Shown here piece by piece: positions 27,299 through 35,417 of a DNA stretch of 64,000 nucleotides; within the stretch, counting starts at the first letter, position 1, and the number at the start of each line of letters is the position of its first letter. The notes below the pieces were generated by a model. That model saw nothing but the letters and a program-made list of their open reading frames with translations, was not told the origin of the DNA and searched no databases. The stretch spans positions 1,498,001 through 1,562,000 of the forward strand of contig NZ_CP019334.1 in the NCBI RefSeq assembly GCF_002163675.1, in the 5' to 3' direction. Origin of the DNA: Polaribacter sp. SA4-12. Its GTDB lineage: Bacteria > Bacteroidota > Bacteroidia > Flavobacteriales > Flavobacteriaceae. A program made the position numbers and the translations under genes.

Positions 27299-30280
27299 AT
27301 GGCATCAGGAACTAAAGAGATTCATTTTGAGGAACATATAGAATACTACTTAACAAAAACAGTTAAAGAGTATACAAGTGTGTCACCAGCTTTATATGAC
27401 AAAGATTTATGTGTAATTCCTTCAGAAATTATTGCCTTTATAAAAGACACACAACCAAAACAATACCAAGCATTAGAGAAACAATATGGCGCTTTAGTTG
27501 ATGTTAAAATTGTAGAAACGATTGCTAAAAACATCACTAAAAATAAAACGTTAGACGTTTTAAGAAATGGAGTAAAAGATAGAGGTCAGAAATTAGCATT
27601 GGCTTATTTTAAACCTGCACATAATAAAACTCCAGAACACGAAATTGCCTTTGGTCAAAATCGTTTAAGTTTAGTACGTCAATTGCAATATTCTAATCGA
27701 AATAAAAACGAAATAGATATTGTATTATGCATCAACGGAATTCCTGTAGTTACTTTAGAACTTAAAAATGCATTAACAAGACAAAATCACCACAATGCAA
27801 TCAAACAATATATGCAAGACCGTGACCCCAAGGGAGAGCGTTTCTTAGAGTTTAAACGTTGTTTGGTACATTTTGCAGTAGGTACAGAAAAAGTGTTTAT
27901 GACAACTCAATTAAAGGGGAAGTCTACGTTCTTTTTACCTTTTAATAAAGGATTAGTGAATGAAAACCCAAATGGTTTTGCAGTATCATACCTTTGGGAA
28001 GATGTATTGCGTAAAGACTCTTTATTAAGCTTGGTGCAAAATTTTATTAGTGTACAAGTTGATAAAGAAAAAGTATATAACTCTACTACAAAAAAGTTAG
28101 AAGAAAAGAAATCTACTAAATTATTGTTTCCTCGTTTTCATCAAAGAAGAGCGGTAAACAGAATTCTAGAAGCACTAAAAGTAGACGGAACAGGTAAAAA
28201 CTATTTAGTGCAGCATTCAGCAGGTTCAGGTAAATCAAATACCATTACTTGGTTAGCATACAGATTGGCTAATTTTTATCAAAATTATACAGATAATAAA
28301 GCACTGTACGATTCTGTAATTGTAGTTACAGACAGACGTATATTAAATAAACAGATTCAAGATAATATTCGTCAGTTAGACAACACTCCTGGAGTTGTTG
28401 CTTATTTAGATGAAAAAACTACTGCACAAGACTTAAAAAAGGCAATAGAAGACAAGAAGCGAATTATTATTACAACAATTCAAAAATTTCCTGTAATTTC
28501 AGATGTTGTGGGTAGTTTCTCTGATAGAAATTATGCTGTTTTAATTGATGAAGCACACAGTTCTCAATCTGGTGAAACCTCAAGACACATGCGTAAAGCA
28601 TTAAGTTTAGAAGAAGCTGCCAAAGATGAAGAAAATATAAAAACTGTTGATGAAATTATTGCTGAAGAAATTTCAAAAAAAGGACAACAAGATAATATTT
28701 CACAATTCGCTTTTACAGCAACACCAAAGCCAAAAACAATAGAGTTATTTGGGACTAAAATAAATGGTCAATTATCTGCTTTTGATGAGTATACAATGGA
28801 AGAAGCCATTAAAGAAGGCTTTATAAAAGATGTGTTAAAAAACTACATGTCTTTTAAGCGTTATTACAAGTTAATAAAGCAAACAGAAATTGATGATAAA
28901 GAATACGAAAAGAAAAAAACAGTTCGTGTTTTAGCAAATTATGTTGACTTGCAAGACCATGCAATTGAGAAAAAGGCAAGAATAATGTTAGAACATTTTG
29001 TGAGTAAAACGCAAAATGAAATTCAAGGTCAGGCAAGAGCAATGTTGGTTACAAAATCTAGATTGCACGCAGTACGTTTCAAACGAAAGTTTGATGAGTT
29101 AATGAGTGAAATGAATTTACCATACAACGCATTGGTAGCTTTTTCAGGAACTGTTAAAGATGATGAAACTGATGGTGAATACACTGAGGTTAATATGAAT
29201 AATCTTGAAGGGAAAATTAGTATTCCTGAAGCCTTAAAGTTGCCAAAATAGAGACTTTTAATTGTTGCTAATAAATTTCAGACAGGTTTTGATGAACCTT
29301 TGTTACAAACAATGTTTGTTGATAAGAAATTAGGAGGAGCAAATACAGTGCAAACTCTTTCTAGGTTAAATAGAAACAGAAGAGGTAAAGATGCTACAAT
29401 GGTATTAGACTTTGTAAATGACCCTGAGTTAGTGCAAGCTGATTTTCAGCATTTCTATGGTAAAAACTTTATGGAAGAAGAAAATGAAACAGATCCTAAT
29501 AGTTTATATGATGTTTTAAATCAAGTAGAAGAATATAAAATTTTTTATGAAACAGAAGTAAATACGTTTGCAGAAATATTTTTTAGAAAAGGAGATGATT
29601 TTGAGTTATTGCAACCTATTTTAAATTCTATTTCAACGCGTTTTGCAGATGAATTAGAAGAAGAGGATCAATTAGGTTTTAAAGCGGCAGCAAAGTCGTT
29701 TATAAAAATTTATCGTTTTTTAAGTCAGATTATTACGTTTACAGATGTAGAGCTTGAGAAGAAATATGTTTTTCTTACAGCATTACTTAAAAAATTACCA
29801 TACATACAAAGTAATTTGCCTTTAGATGTTGTTAATGATATAGAGTTAGATAGTTATAAGATTCAATTTAAATTTCAAAACGATTTATCTTTAGTTAAAG
29901 AAGATGGTGAAGATTATGGAATGACTCCAGAAGGAACTGGAGGAAATATAGATGAAGACGTAGATTATTTATCTAACATTATAAAAGTATTGAATGATAC
30001 CTTTGGTTTGGAACTTACAGAAGAAGATAAATTAGATTTTAATCGTGTCAAGAAAAACTTATATGATAATCAAGAATTAATGTCGTATTTCAATAAGCAG
30101 AATTCTAAAAATGATATTAAAGATAAATTTGAAGAAGAAGTTGATGACGAGTTTTTAAACTTTATAAATACAAAACTAGATTTCTATAATAAAATGACTG
30201 ATGATAAAGCCAATGGTTTGTTTAAGAATCTATTATTTCAAGAAATTTACAATAGAGAAGTAAGAGGTTTGAGAAAGTAG
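27299..30280 (+). pseudogene. hsdR: Type I restriction endonuclease subunit interrupted by one in-frame TAG
   Basis: The reading frame runs 27299-30280 (994 codons) with a single TAG at 29249-29251. The first 650 residues hold the nuclease core (NEIDIVLCINGIPVVTLELK), Walker A HSAGSGKSNT, DEAH box VLIDEAH and TATP motif. After the TAG, in the same frame, come RLLIVANKFQTGFDEPLL and TLSRLNRNRRGKD, helicase motifs V and VI. The stop stands where homologues usually have Tyr or another residue before R-x-LIVA. The truncated product lacks motifs V-VI and should not translocate DNA. The system may then be methylation-only, unless the TAG is an assembly error or is suppressed. Confidence 0.9.
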
Positions 30281-30307
30281 GAAATGTTTTAGTTTTTTTT
30301 TAAAATA

Positions 30308-30388
30308 AACCCACATCGCTGAGAGGTGGGTAAAAATTGCTATGAATAAGCCTTGAAAAAGACTTCTTCGAAAAAGAAATTAAATATA
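30308..30388 (+). ncRNA. Conserved hairpin-rich element, copy 1
   Basis: Hairpin 1 pairs CCCAC with GTGGG; hairpin 2 pairs AAGCCTT with AAGACTT. The invariant stretch GTAAAAATTGCTATGAA lies between them. A second copy, in opposite orientation, lies at 37400-37480 directly upstream of an HTH gene. The two agree at nearly all positions over about 80 nt, and base changes in the last hairpin keep pairing. It looks like a structured RNA leader rather than coding sequence. The nearest downstream gene is the micro-gene at 30551. Confidence 0.65.
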
Positions 30389-30550
30389 CTCCTTTTTATT
30401 TTATAAATTCTATTTCTTACCATTTCTAGATTATTCACTCACTATTTGGCTAATATTTTTAAAAATATACTTAATCGTGTATTAATTAAAAAAGATGTGG
30501 TCTTTACTTACTAATTTTGAATATTATTAATTCTTAAAAAAAACAAAAAG

Positions 30551-30649
30551 ATGAGAAATTTCAAAGATGACCCAACACAAGCTGATTTAGACAATCACTC
30601 AAATCAATTAAATGATAATAATGATGAATATTGGAATTGCAGAGAATAA
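30551..30649 (+). CDS. 32-aa micro-protein, copy 2 of the element-borne pair
   Basis: ATG at 30551, TAA at 30647-30649. The block LDNHSNQLNDNNDEYW matches that of the 34-aa gene at 16836-16940 (LDNHSNQLNSNNDAYW), and both end in a short polar Arg-acidic tail. The N-termini differ. It lies between the structured element and a hairpin. Function unknown. Confidence 0.7.
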   Translation: MRNFKDDPTQADLDNHSNQLNDNNDEYWNCRE

Positions 30650-30690
30650 CAGGGTTTAAAACTACTTTTTAAATTTTATTAATTAAAAAT

Positions 30691-30723
30691 AATAGCAATG
30701 TCATAATAGCATTGCTATTTTTG
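30691..30723. promoter_or_regulatory. Palindrome overlapping a -7 box just before the next gene
   Basis: AATAGCAATG and CATTGCTATT are perfect 10-bp arms around a 9-nt loop, followed by a T-rich stretch. Within it TATTTTTG (30716-30723) matches TAnnTTTG and ends 4 bp before the ATG at 30728. It can be read as a terminator of the micro-gene or as an operator on a leaderless promoter. Confidence 0.55.
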
Positions 30724-30727
30724 TTTT

Positions 30728-31585
30728 ATGATTGATTTTGAAAAAATATTAAAGGAAACTGTTATACCAAATAATGAAAGTTTGAGTATTCAAATGGTTG
30801 AAACATTTTTTATTAAGAAATATGGCAGTAGGTTAAAAGCTAAAATAGCATTTGGTGATTTATTAGAGAAATCAATAGATAATAAAGATTTTGAAGAAAA
30901 ATTAAAGTCAGAGCTTGGAGTAGATATTCTGTTGGAATTTTTACAGCTTTTTAATGCCGCAAAAGATTTTACAAGTTTGATTGATCTGATGCAAGAATTT
31001 CGGGAAAAGAAACTAAAAGGAAAGACGAAAGAAGAAGCTGTTGAAATCTATAAGAAATTATCTATTTTAGATAGTATGTCCAAAAGTTATAATATTCCTG
31101 AAGCATTAGAAAAGGAAATTATTAATAAAGTTAATGAAAATACCGTATTTACATTAGCACAAACACGTAAAGAGTTAGGGTATCCAGATCCTCGTACTTT
31201 TAATCCTTGGTTAGAGGTCTTTTTTGATAATAAATATGATAAAAGAATTTTAGAAAAGGGCAGAAATGCTGGTAAAATATCACTTTTAGAGTATTTAGAA
31301 ATAATTTCAGCTTTTATGTTGAGTTATGATGAGAGTAAATTTGATTTTAATAATATTTCAGAAGTTAATAGACGTTTTAGGGAAGATAAAAAAACACAAA
31401 AGAAATTTTTACGTAAGCTTACTGATAATAATTATTCCTATTTAAAAGATAAAATTTCTGATATTAAATATTTATCTGAAAATAAAATTATAAATATTGA
31501 TGTTAGCTTAAGAGATGAAAAAACATTTAGAAATATGCCGTTTAGTATTGTTTCAATAATTAAGAGTGAATTAAAAAATTATTAG
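30728..31585 (+). CDS. Hypothetical protein near the right end of the element
   Basis: A 285-residue, mostly helical, charged soluble protein. I do not recognise a family. A central region (ELGYPDPRTFNPWLEVFF, near residues 143-160) could be a small DNA-binding fold. No signal peptide, membrane segment or catalytic triad is seen. The ATG follows a -7-like box by 4 bp, suggesting a leaderless transcript. It converges on two minus-strand genes at the element end. Confidence 0.65.
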   Translation: MIDFEKILKETVIPNNESLSIQMVETFFIKKYGSRLKAKIAFGDLLEKSIDNKDFEEKLKSELGVDILLEFLQLFNAAKDFTSLIDLMQEFREKKLKGKTKEEAVEIYKKLSILDSMSKSYNIPEALEKEIINKVNENTVFTLAQTRKELGYPDPRTFNPWLEVFFDNKYDKRILEKGRNAGKISLLEYLEIISAFMLSYDESKFDFNNISEVNRRFREDKKTQKKFLRKLTDNNYSYLKDKISDIKYLSENKIINIDVSLRDEKTFRNMPFSIVSIIKSELKNY

Positions 31586-31595
31586 AAATAATTCT

Positions 31596-31619
31596 TTATT
31601 ATTATTATTATTATTATTA
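31596..31619 (+). repeat. TTA trinucleotide microsatellite, 8 units
   Basis: Eight perfect TTA units between two convergent genes, just after the stop of the 285-aa gene. No coding role. Confidence 0.9.
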
Positions 31620-31642
31620 ATAAACATACAACATTTTAATTG

Positions 31643-31831
31643 TTAAGATTTTTTAATATGGTTTTCTAAAAGGTATCTTATACCATCTTCAAAGCTGAAG
31701 TTTGGTAATGGTTTTTTGATTGTATTGGTTAATTTTGATTTAACTAAATCACGATTTATCATAACGTTTAATTTTATCAATTCATCTTTAGATAAATGTT
31801 TTGCAATATTATATACATCCGTTGCTGACAT
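31643..31831 (-). CDS. Small hypothetical protein (62 aa)
   Basis: A 62-residue charged protein: an N-terminal helical half (VYNIAKHLSKDELIKLNVMI) and a C-terminal FEDGIRYLLENHIKK. It lies 26 bp downstream of the HTH gene in the same direction, so the two probably form an operon. The arrangement HTH plus tiny helical protein suggests a regulator or toxin-antitoxin-like pair, but no family is recognised. Confidence 0.55.
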   Translation of the reverse strand: MSATDVYNIAKHLSKDELIKLNVMINRDLVKSKLTNTIKKPLPNFSFEDGIRYLLENHIKKS

Positions 31832-31857
31832 TATTTTTGATTTTTATAACTCAAAAA

Positions 31858-32202
31858 TTATAATCCTACTTTTAGATTTAATCCTTTTTTTAATAAATAT
31901 TTATCAGTTTTTTGTTCAATTTCTTCTTGTGTAGATATTTTATTTTCTAATACCCATTTAGTGACAACTTCTTTATCAAAATATAATTTATTTCCTTTCT
32001 TAGAATGAGGAATACAGCGTGTTCTTGTTAATTGATAAATGTAAGTTTTAGATAAATTTAAATATTCCGTCAATTGATTAATCCCCATTATTTCTGGATA
32101 ATTACTTTTTGAGGTATTTCTTTCGATATTCGAATTTATTTTTTCAAGTAAAAATTCAATTCGATCTAATCTTTGATTTATAATTTCAAATGGGTTTTCC
32201 AT
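31858..32202 (-). CDS. Excisionase-like helix-turn-helix protein at the right end
   Basis: A 114-residue protein: an N-terminal coiled coil (INQRLDRIEFLLEKINSNI) and a C-terminal HTH_17-type domain (MGINQLTEYLNLSKTYIYQL, then the wing SKKGNKLYFDKEVVTKW). Proteins of this form accompany Bacteroidetes integrases as excision factors or regulators of mobilisation. It starts about 110 bp inside the right-end repeat motif. Its start region recurs as a 17-bp copy at 18015-18031, a sign of rearrangement inside the element. Confidence 0.82.
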   Translation of the reverse strand: MENPFEIINQRLDRIEFLLEKINSNIERNTSKSNYPEIMGINQLTEYLNLSKTYIYQLTRTRCIPHSKKGNKLYFDKEVVTKWVLENKISTQEEIEQKTDKYLLKKGLNLKVGL

Positions 32203-32313
32203 AATAGTAACTTTGTTTATTAAATAAAGTTAGAAATATAAATATTAAACTAGAATAAATAATTAAGAAAAAAGAAAGTAAAAGAACTAATGAAGATTTT
32301 TTAAAGGACACAA

Positions 32314-32335
32314 CTGTCAACGCCTCTGTCAACTC
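32314..32335 (+). repeat. Right copy of paired CTGTCAAC motif
   Basis: Matches 6335-6356 at 20 of 22 positions in direct orientation; the two CTGTCAAC cores are unchanged. It lies 43 bp inside the right terminal repeat. Confidence 0.5.
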
Positions 32336-32342
32336 CAAAAAT

Positions 32343-32376
32343 AAACCCTTGATAATCAATAGATTAACAAGGGTTT
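32343..32376. terminator. Hairpin next to the right attachment repeat
   Basis: AAACCCTTG (32343-32351) pairs with CAAGGGTTT (32368-32376) around a 16-nt loop. Like the hairpin at the left end it immediately precedes the GCGGAGAAAGAGG repeat, but the sequence is different. Confidence 0.6.
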
Positions 32377-32377
32377 T

Positions 32378-32390
32378 GCGGAGAAAGAGG
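32378..32390 (-). repeat. Right attachment repeat
   Basis: GCGGAGAAAGAGG, identical to 6203-6215. The tRNA-like T-loop that follows at the left end is absent; after the repeat the sequence reads AACTA, which at the left end follows the T-loop. Confidence 0.6.
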
Positions 32391-32476
32391 AACTAAAACT
32401 AAACGGCTGTTCCCTTTATTCATAGGGGTTTTAAGATTTAAATTCACGAACTGACACCGAAATAGATTCTTAATTT

Positions 32477-32674
32477 TTAGTCTAAAATGTACTGATTTAC
32501 GATATCTATCTGAATACCCGAATATTCTGAAAATTCATTGATTGTTATAAATTGATGAGGCTCTTTATCTAAGAAACATTTTATATCATTTAATAGCTTA
32601 CGACCATACCGTTCACTCCTACCAGTTATGCGTTGGATATCTTTTGGATAAATACAAGCTCTTTTTTGATTCAT
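32477..32674 (-). CDS. Small conserved hypothetical protein (65 aa)
   Basis: A 65-residue protein with the pattern YPKDIQRITGRSERYGRKLL followed by an EFSEYSGI segment. It resembles small proteins common in Flavobacteriia that look like winged helix-turn-helix DNA-binding domains. It lies just outside the right attachment repeat. Function is unknown; a regulator of the phage-like cassette to its right is possible. Confidence 0.6.
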   Translation of the reverse strand: MNQKRACIYPKDIQRITGRSERYGRKLLNDIKCFLDKEPHQFITINEFSEYSGIQIDIVNQYILD

Positions 32675-32846
32675 GATACTTTATCTATGCTTTATCCATA
32701 CCGAAGACTGCAATCACCTTTATTAAAAACCGAATAAAAAGATGTTTTTGGTTGTATCGGAATGGATGGTCATTTCTGGAATGCCTTTTTTTACAATACG
32801 CTCTAAAGTTACGTGATTTGATCTCATAATCAAAAAATATAATATT

Positions 32847-33602
32847 ATGGCAAAGCAAACAGGAATTATCAAATTGAAAGGAACTATTGGAGGGATCTCG
32901 TTTTACAAAACTGGAGATGGTCATTTAGCTCGTGAAAAAGGAGGCGTGGATAAAAGTAGAATCCAAAATGACCCAGCATTTCAAAGAACACGTGAAAATG
33001 GTTCTGAATTTGGACGCGCAGGAAAAGGAGGAAAAGTTTTACGAAATGCCATTCGTGTGCTTTTGCAAAATGCAAAAGACAAACGTGTGGTGAGTAGATT
33101 GACAAAAGACCTTGTGGCAATTGTTAAAACTGATGCAGTAAACGATAGAGGATTGAGAAATTTACAAGATGGAAATTTGAGTTTATTGGAAGGATTTGAA
33201 TTCAATTTGAATGGTAAATTAGGATCCACATTATTTGCTGCTTATGGTAAAAATTTTGATAGAGTTACTGGAGATGCAACTTTAACAATTGCAGCATTTT
33301 CTCCAACCATTCGTGTTGCTGCTCCAAATGGAACTACACATTTTAAAGTAGTGATGGGAGCTTCAGAATTAGATTTTGTGAATGAAACCTCAACATTTGA
33401 GAATGATGCAACTGCCATTTTACCTTATTCAGCTGCCGATACTGCACCGATTGCATTAACAGCTTCTATTACTGCTGCCTCTACATTACCAGTGGTACAA
33501 GTTTTAGGAATTGAGTTTTATCAAGAGGTAAATGGACAAATGTATGCTCTAAAAAATGGAGCTTACAATGCTTTATCAGTTGTTACTATTGATACTCCAT
33601 AA
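32847..33602 (+). CDS. DUF6266-like protein
   Basis: A 251-residue protein beginning MAKQTGIIKLKGTIGGISFY, with NDPAFQRTRENGSEFGRAGK near residue 50. This pattern matches what I recall as DUF6266, a Bacteroidetes family found with the following DUF5675 and small membrane genes. The C-terminal half is Ala/Thr/Val-rich and probably beta-sandwich-like. There is no signal peptide. A structural, phage-tail-like or exported role is possible but unproven. It ends 2 bp before the next gene, so the cassette 32847-34459 is one operon. Confidence 0.7.
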   Translation: MAKQTGIIKLKGTIGGISFYKTGDGHLAREKGGVDKSRIQNDPAFQRTRENGSEFGRAGKGGKVLRNAIRVLLQNAKDKRVVSRLTKDLVAIVKTDAVNDRGLRNLQDGNLSLLEGFEFNLNGKLGSTLFAAYGKNFDRVTGDATLTIAAFSPTIRVAAPNGTTHFKVVMGASELDFVNETSTFENDATAILPYSAADTAPIALTASITAASTLPVVQVLGIEFYQEVNGQMYALKNGAYNALSVVTIDTP

Positions 33603-33604
33603 TT

Positions 33605-34027
33605 ATGGAGTTGGTATTAGAAAGAGCATATTTTAAAGAGGGTACTAATGGTACTCTCTTTTGCTCTCAGGCATTTCTCTGTCACACCATTGAATTGCCC
33701 TGGGAAAATAACAAGCGAAATATTTCTTGTATTCCAGAAGGGAACTATGAAATTGAACCCCGATTTTCGAAACGATTTCAACATCATTTGATTGTCAAAA
33801 ATGTTACTGGTAGAAGCTACATTTTGTTTCATCCAGCAAATGATGCAAAGAAAGATTTGGAAGGTTGTATTGCTCCTGTCAGCTATTTAAGTGGCATTGG
33901 CAAAGGTCTTCACTCAAAAAATGCACTGCAAAAATTATTGTCTTTAGTGTATCAAGCAAAAGAGCGAAAAGAAAAAATATCATTCACTATTAAATCACAG
34001 AATTATGAAAATTATCGAACGTTATAA
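33605..34027 (+). CDS. DUF5675-like protein
   Basis: A 140-residue protein with the DUF5675 pattern: LCHTIELPWENNKRNISCIP, then GNYEIEP, VTGRSYILFHPAND and EGCIAP. The His and Cys in these motifs are regularly spaced. The family is found in phage and phage-like cassettes; its activity is not established to my knowledge. It overlaps the next gene by 23 bp, indicating translational coupling. Confidence 0.78.
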   Translation: MELVLERAYFKEGTNGTLFCSQAFLCHTIELPWENNKRNISCIPEGNYEIEPRFSKRFQHHLIVKNVTGRSYILFHPANDAKKDLEGCIAPVSYLSGIGKGLHSKNALQKLLSLVYQAKERKEKISFTIKSQNYENYRTL

Positions 34028-34256
34028 AAAACCAACCCCTAAATTTTTTAGGCTATTAAGAAATATTGGTATTGCATTGGCAACTGCAGGAGGTGCAATT
34101 ATTGCCGCTCCAATTAGTGTACCTGCAATAGTAATTTCAATCGCGACTTATATGACTGTTGTAGGAACTGTAGCAACAGCCGTAAGTCAAGCAGTTGTTT
34201 CTGATAGTCCAAAAATAATGGACAAAAATTCTCCAGAAAAATCCGTAAAAAAATAA
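34005..34256 (+). CDS. Small membrane protein, holin-like
   Basis: An 83-residue protein with a basic N-terminus (KIIERYKKPTPKFFRLLRNI), a hydrophobic hairpin (IALATAGGAIIAAP, then VPAIVISIATYMTVVGTVAT) and a short charged tail. The size and topology are those of holins. It overlaps the DUF5675 gene and is followed after 5 bp by a second membrane protein. Confidence 0.6.
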   Translation: MKIIERYKKPTPKFFRLLRNIGIALATAGGAIIAAPISVPAIVISIATYMTVVGTVATAVSQAVVSDSPKIMDKNSPEKSVKK

Positions 34257-34261
34257 CTCCT

Positions 34262-34459
34262 ATGAGTCCACATTTTCCAAATTCTAATTTAACAGCAGGA
34301 GTTTTAGGAGGCACATTTTTCTCTTCATTCCCCAATATTGGGACCCAAGATTATATTGCTACGATTGTTCTTGCGATTCTGGGAGCTGTGGTCAGTTTTG
34401 TAGCTTCTGTACTAATGAAACTCTTACTCAAATCCATTAAAAAGCAGTACAAAAAATAA
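34262..34459 (+). CDS. Second small membrane protein
   Basis: A 65-residue protein with one clear hydrophobic segment (IVLAILGAVVSFVASVLMKL) and a Lys-rich C-terminus (KSIKKQYKK). It is the last gene of the cassette; its stop codon lies inside the left side of a terminator hairpin. A holin/antiholin partner role is possible. Confidence 0.55.
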   Translation: MSPHFPNSNLTAGVLGGTFFSSFPNIGTQDYIATIVLAILGAVVSFVASVLMKLLLKSIKKQYKK

Positions 34460-34471
34460 TTGTACTGCTTT
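34441..34471. terminator. Bidirectional terminator between convergent genes
   Basis: AAAGCAGTACAA and TTGTACTGCTTT are perfect 12-bp arms around 7 nt, followed by a T-run. It overlaps the stop of the upstream plus-strand gene and lies just after the stop of the minus-strand gene. Confidence 0.85.
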
Positions 34472-34476
34472 TTTTA

Positions 34477-34896
34477 TTACTTCTCGAACTTCATAGAACA
34501 CATTAAGACCCTTTTTAATTCTTGAATGGCTTCGTATTTATTTTTAAAAACAATTTCTAATTCCTCCACTTTTTTTAATGCCTTGAGTTTGGACTCAAAA
34601 TTATTCTGACCAAAATACTTACTATTTTTTACCAATAAATTTTTAACATCAGCAATGTAAATAAAGGGAATGACAGACCCTTTTAAATAAATACGATAAC
34701 ATTTTGACTCTAAAAGCATATACGACAAATGAAAGAGTGCTTCTTTTTGTTCGTTCGTTTCTGTAGAAATTACAAACGAATTTCTTACAGGAGCTCCAAA
34801 AGGTTTTCCGGAGTTTAGCCCTTTGTTTAAAATAAAAAAATGAGGTTTTGGATAGCTGCGTCCAGGTTGGTGTGTCTTGATTTCAAAAGCTTGCAT
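34477..34896 (-). CDS. DUF6943-like hypothetical protein
   Basis: A 139-residue protein containing KPHFFILNKGLNSGKP near residue 17 and GSVIPFIYIADVK near residue 73. This pattern matches a Bacteroidetes family I recall as DUF6943, often near DUF6266/DUF5675 genes. It converges on that cassette across a shared terminator. The C-terminal part is a helical, charged region. No function is known to me. Confidence 0.65.
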   Translation of the reverse strand: MQAFEIKTHQPGRSYPKPHFFILNKGLNSGKPFGAPVRNSFVISTETNEQKEALFHLSYMLLESKCYRIYLKGSVIPFIYIADVKNLLVKNSKYFGQNNFESKLKALKKVEELEIVFKNKYEAIQELKRVLMCSMKFEK

Positions 34897-35317
34897 AATT
34901 ATCTAATTAAAAGTTAAGATTCTTTTGCTGTGCTTCGCTTTTTTCCATAAAATTTTGAAAAGGAAAACAACAAAAAGAAAGCTTATTTTTAATTGGTGTG
35001 GCTAGACTATCAAGGTTTTTGTGAAAAATACTACTGATTTAGAAAGTACTTAGTTGATGCTTTATATATGTTGATTAGACGTAAATAAGTACTGAAACAA
35101 GTTCCGTTTAAAGTGGAGATTTTTTTCAAAACCCGGAGGGCTTGACCTTTATAGGCTAAAAGCGTTGGCGTTAAAGAGTACCTCTTTTAATACTATTACA
35201 CCAGTTATAAGAATAATGAGAAGTTGAAACAAGTTCAGTACAAGGAGAACCAATTGTTTTGCTGTCTTTTTTTGTTTTTCTTTTTTACCTTTCTATCTTT
35301 TCTATTACCCCTACACA
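34897..35317. other. Non-coding stretch with a 12-bp direct repeat
   Basis: I see no gene here. TGAAACAAGTTC occurs twice in direct orientation (35093-35104 and 35225-35236). GTACTGAAACAAG and its partner CAAGTTCAGTAC also form a loose inverted pair. It resembles decayed intergenic repeats common in flavobacterial genomes. Confidence 0.4.
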
Positions 35318-35417
35318 TTATATCTTAAAGCATATAAAAAGACACTATTTTAATAAATTATACTTAAATGCATATAAATTCATATATTTGCTTATATTTA
35401 TATCTAAAAGCATATAA
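35318..35417 (+). promoter_or_regulatory. Three operator-like repeats with exact 40-bp spacing at the hip promoter
   Basis: Copies: TTATATCTTAAAGCATATAA (35318-35337), TTATACTTAAATGCATATAA (35358-35377) and TTATATCTAAAAGCATATAA (35398-35417). Start-to-start spacing is 40 bp both times, about four helical turns. The -7 box TATATTTG (35383-35390) lies between copies 2 and 3; copy 3 ends on the first base of the hipB ATG. This is a strong candidate for HipB autoregulation. Confidence 0.8.

Larger units (their letters stand above)
6203..32390. mobile_element. Integrated element of about 26 kb with integrase, SOS-polymerase module and defence cargo
   Basis: Bounded by the 13-bp direct repeat GCGGAGAAAGAGG (6203-6215 and 32378-32390). 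Integrase, excisionase-like HTH protein, primase/helicase-like ATPase and an inverted repeat suited to an origin lie near the left end; a second HTH gene lies near the right end. No relaxase or conjugation genes are visible, so it is not a self-transmissible conjugative element. Near both ends, inside the repeats, lies a related double motif with two copies of CTGTCAAC (6335-6356 and 32314-32335). The ends are inferred from these repeats only. Confidence 0.65.

Noticed and set aside
21706..30280. BREX, DISARM or Dnd-type system
   Set aside because: HsdM/HsdS/HsdR motifs and order fit an ordinary type I restriction system with RmuC added.
6203..32390. Prophage or conjugative element
   Set aside because: No capsid, tail, terminase, relaxase or type IV secretion genes are seen.
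32685..32924. 79-aa minus-strand frame between the 65-aa gene and the DUF6266-like gene
   Set aside because: Its N-terminal part is antisense to the DUF6266-like start and it lacks any family pattern; treated as a shadow.
35318..35417. CRISPR-like array
   Set aside because: Three 20-bp A/T-rich copies at 40-bp spacing lie in the hip promoter with no cas genes; operators explain them better.
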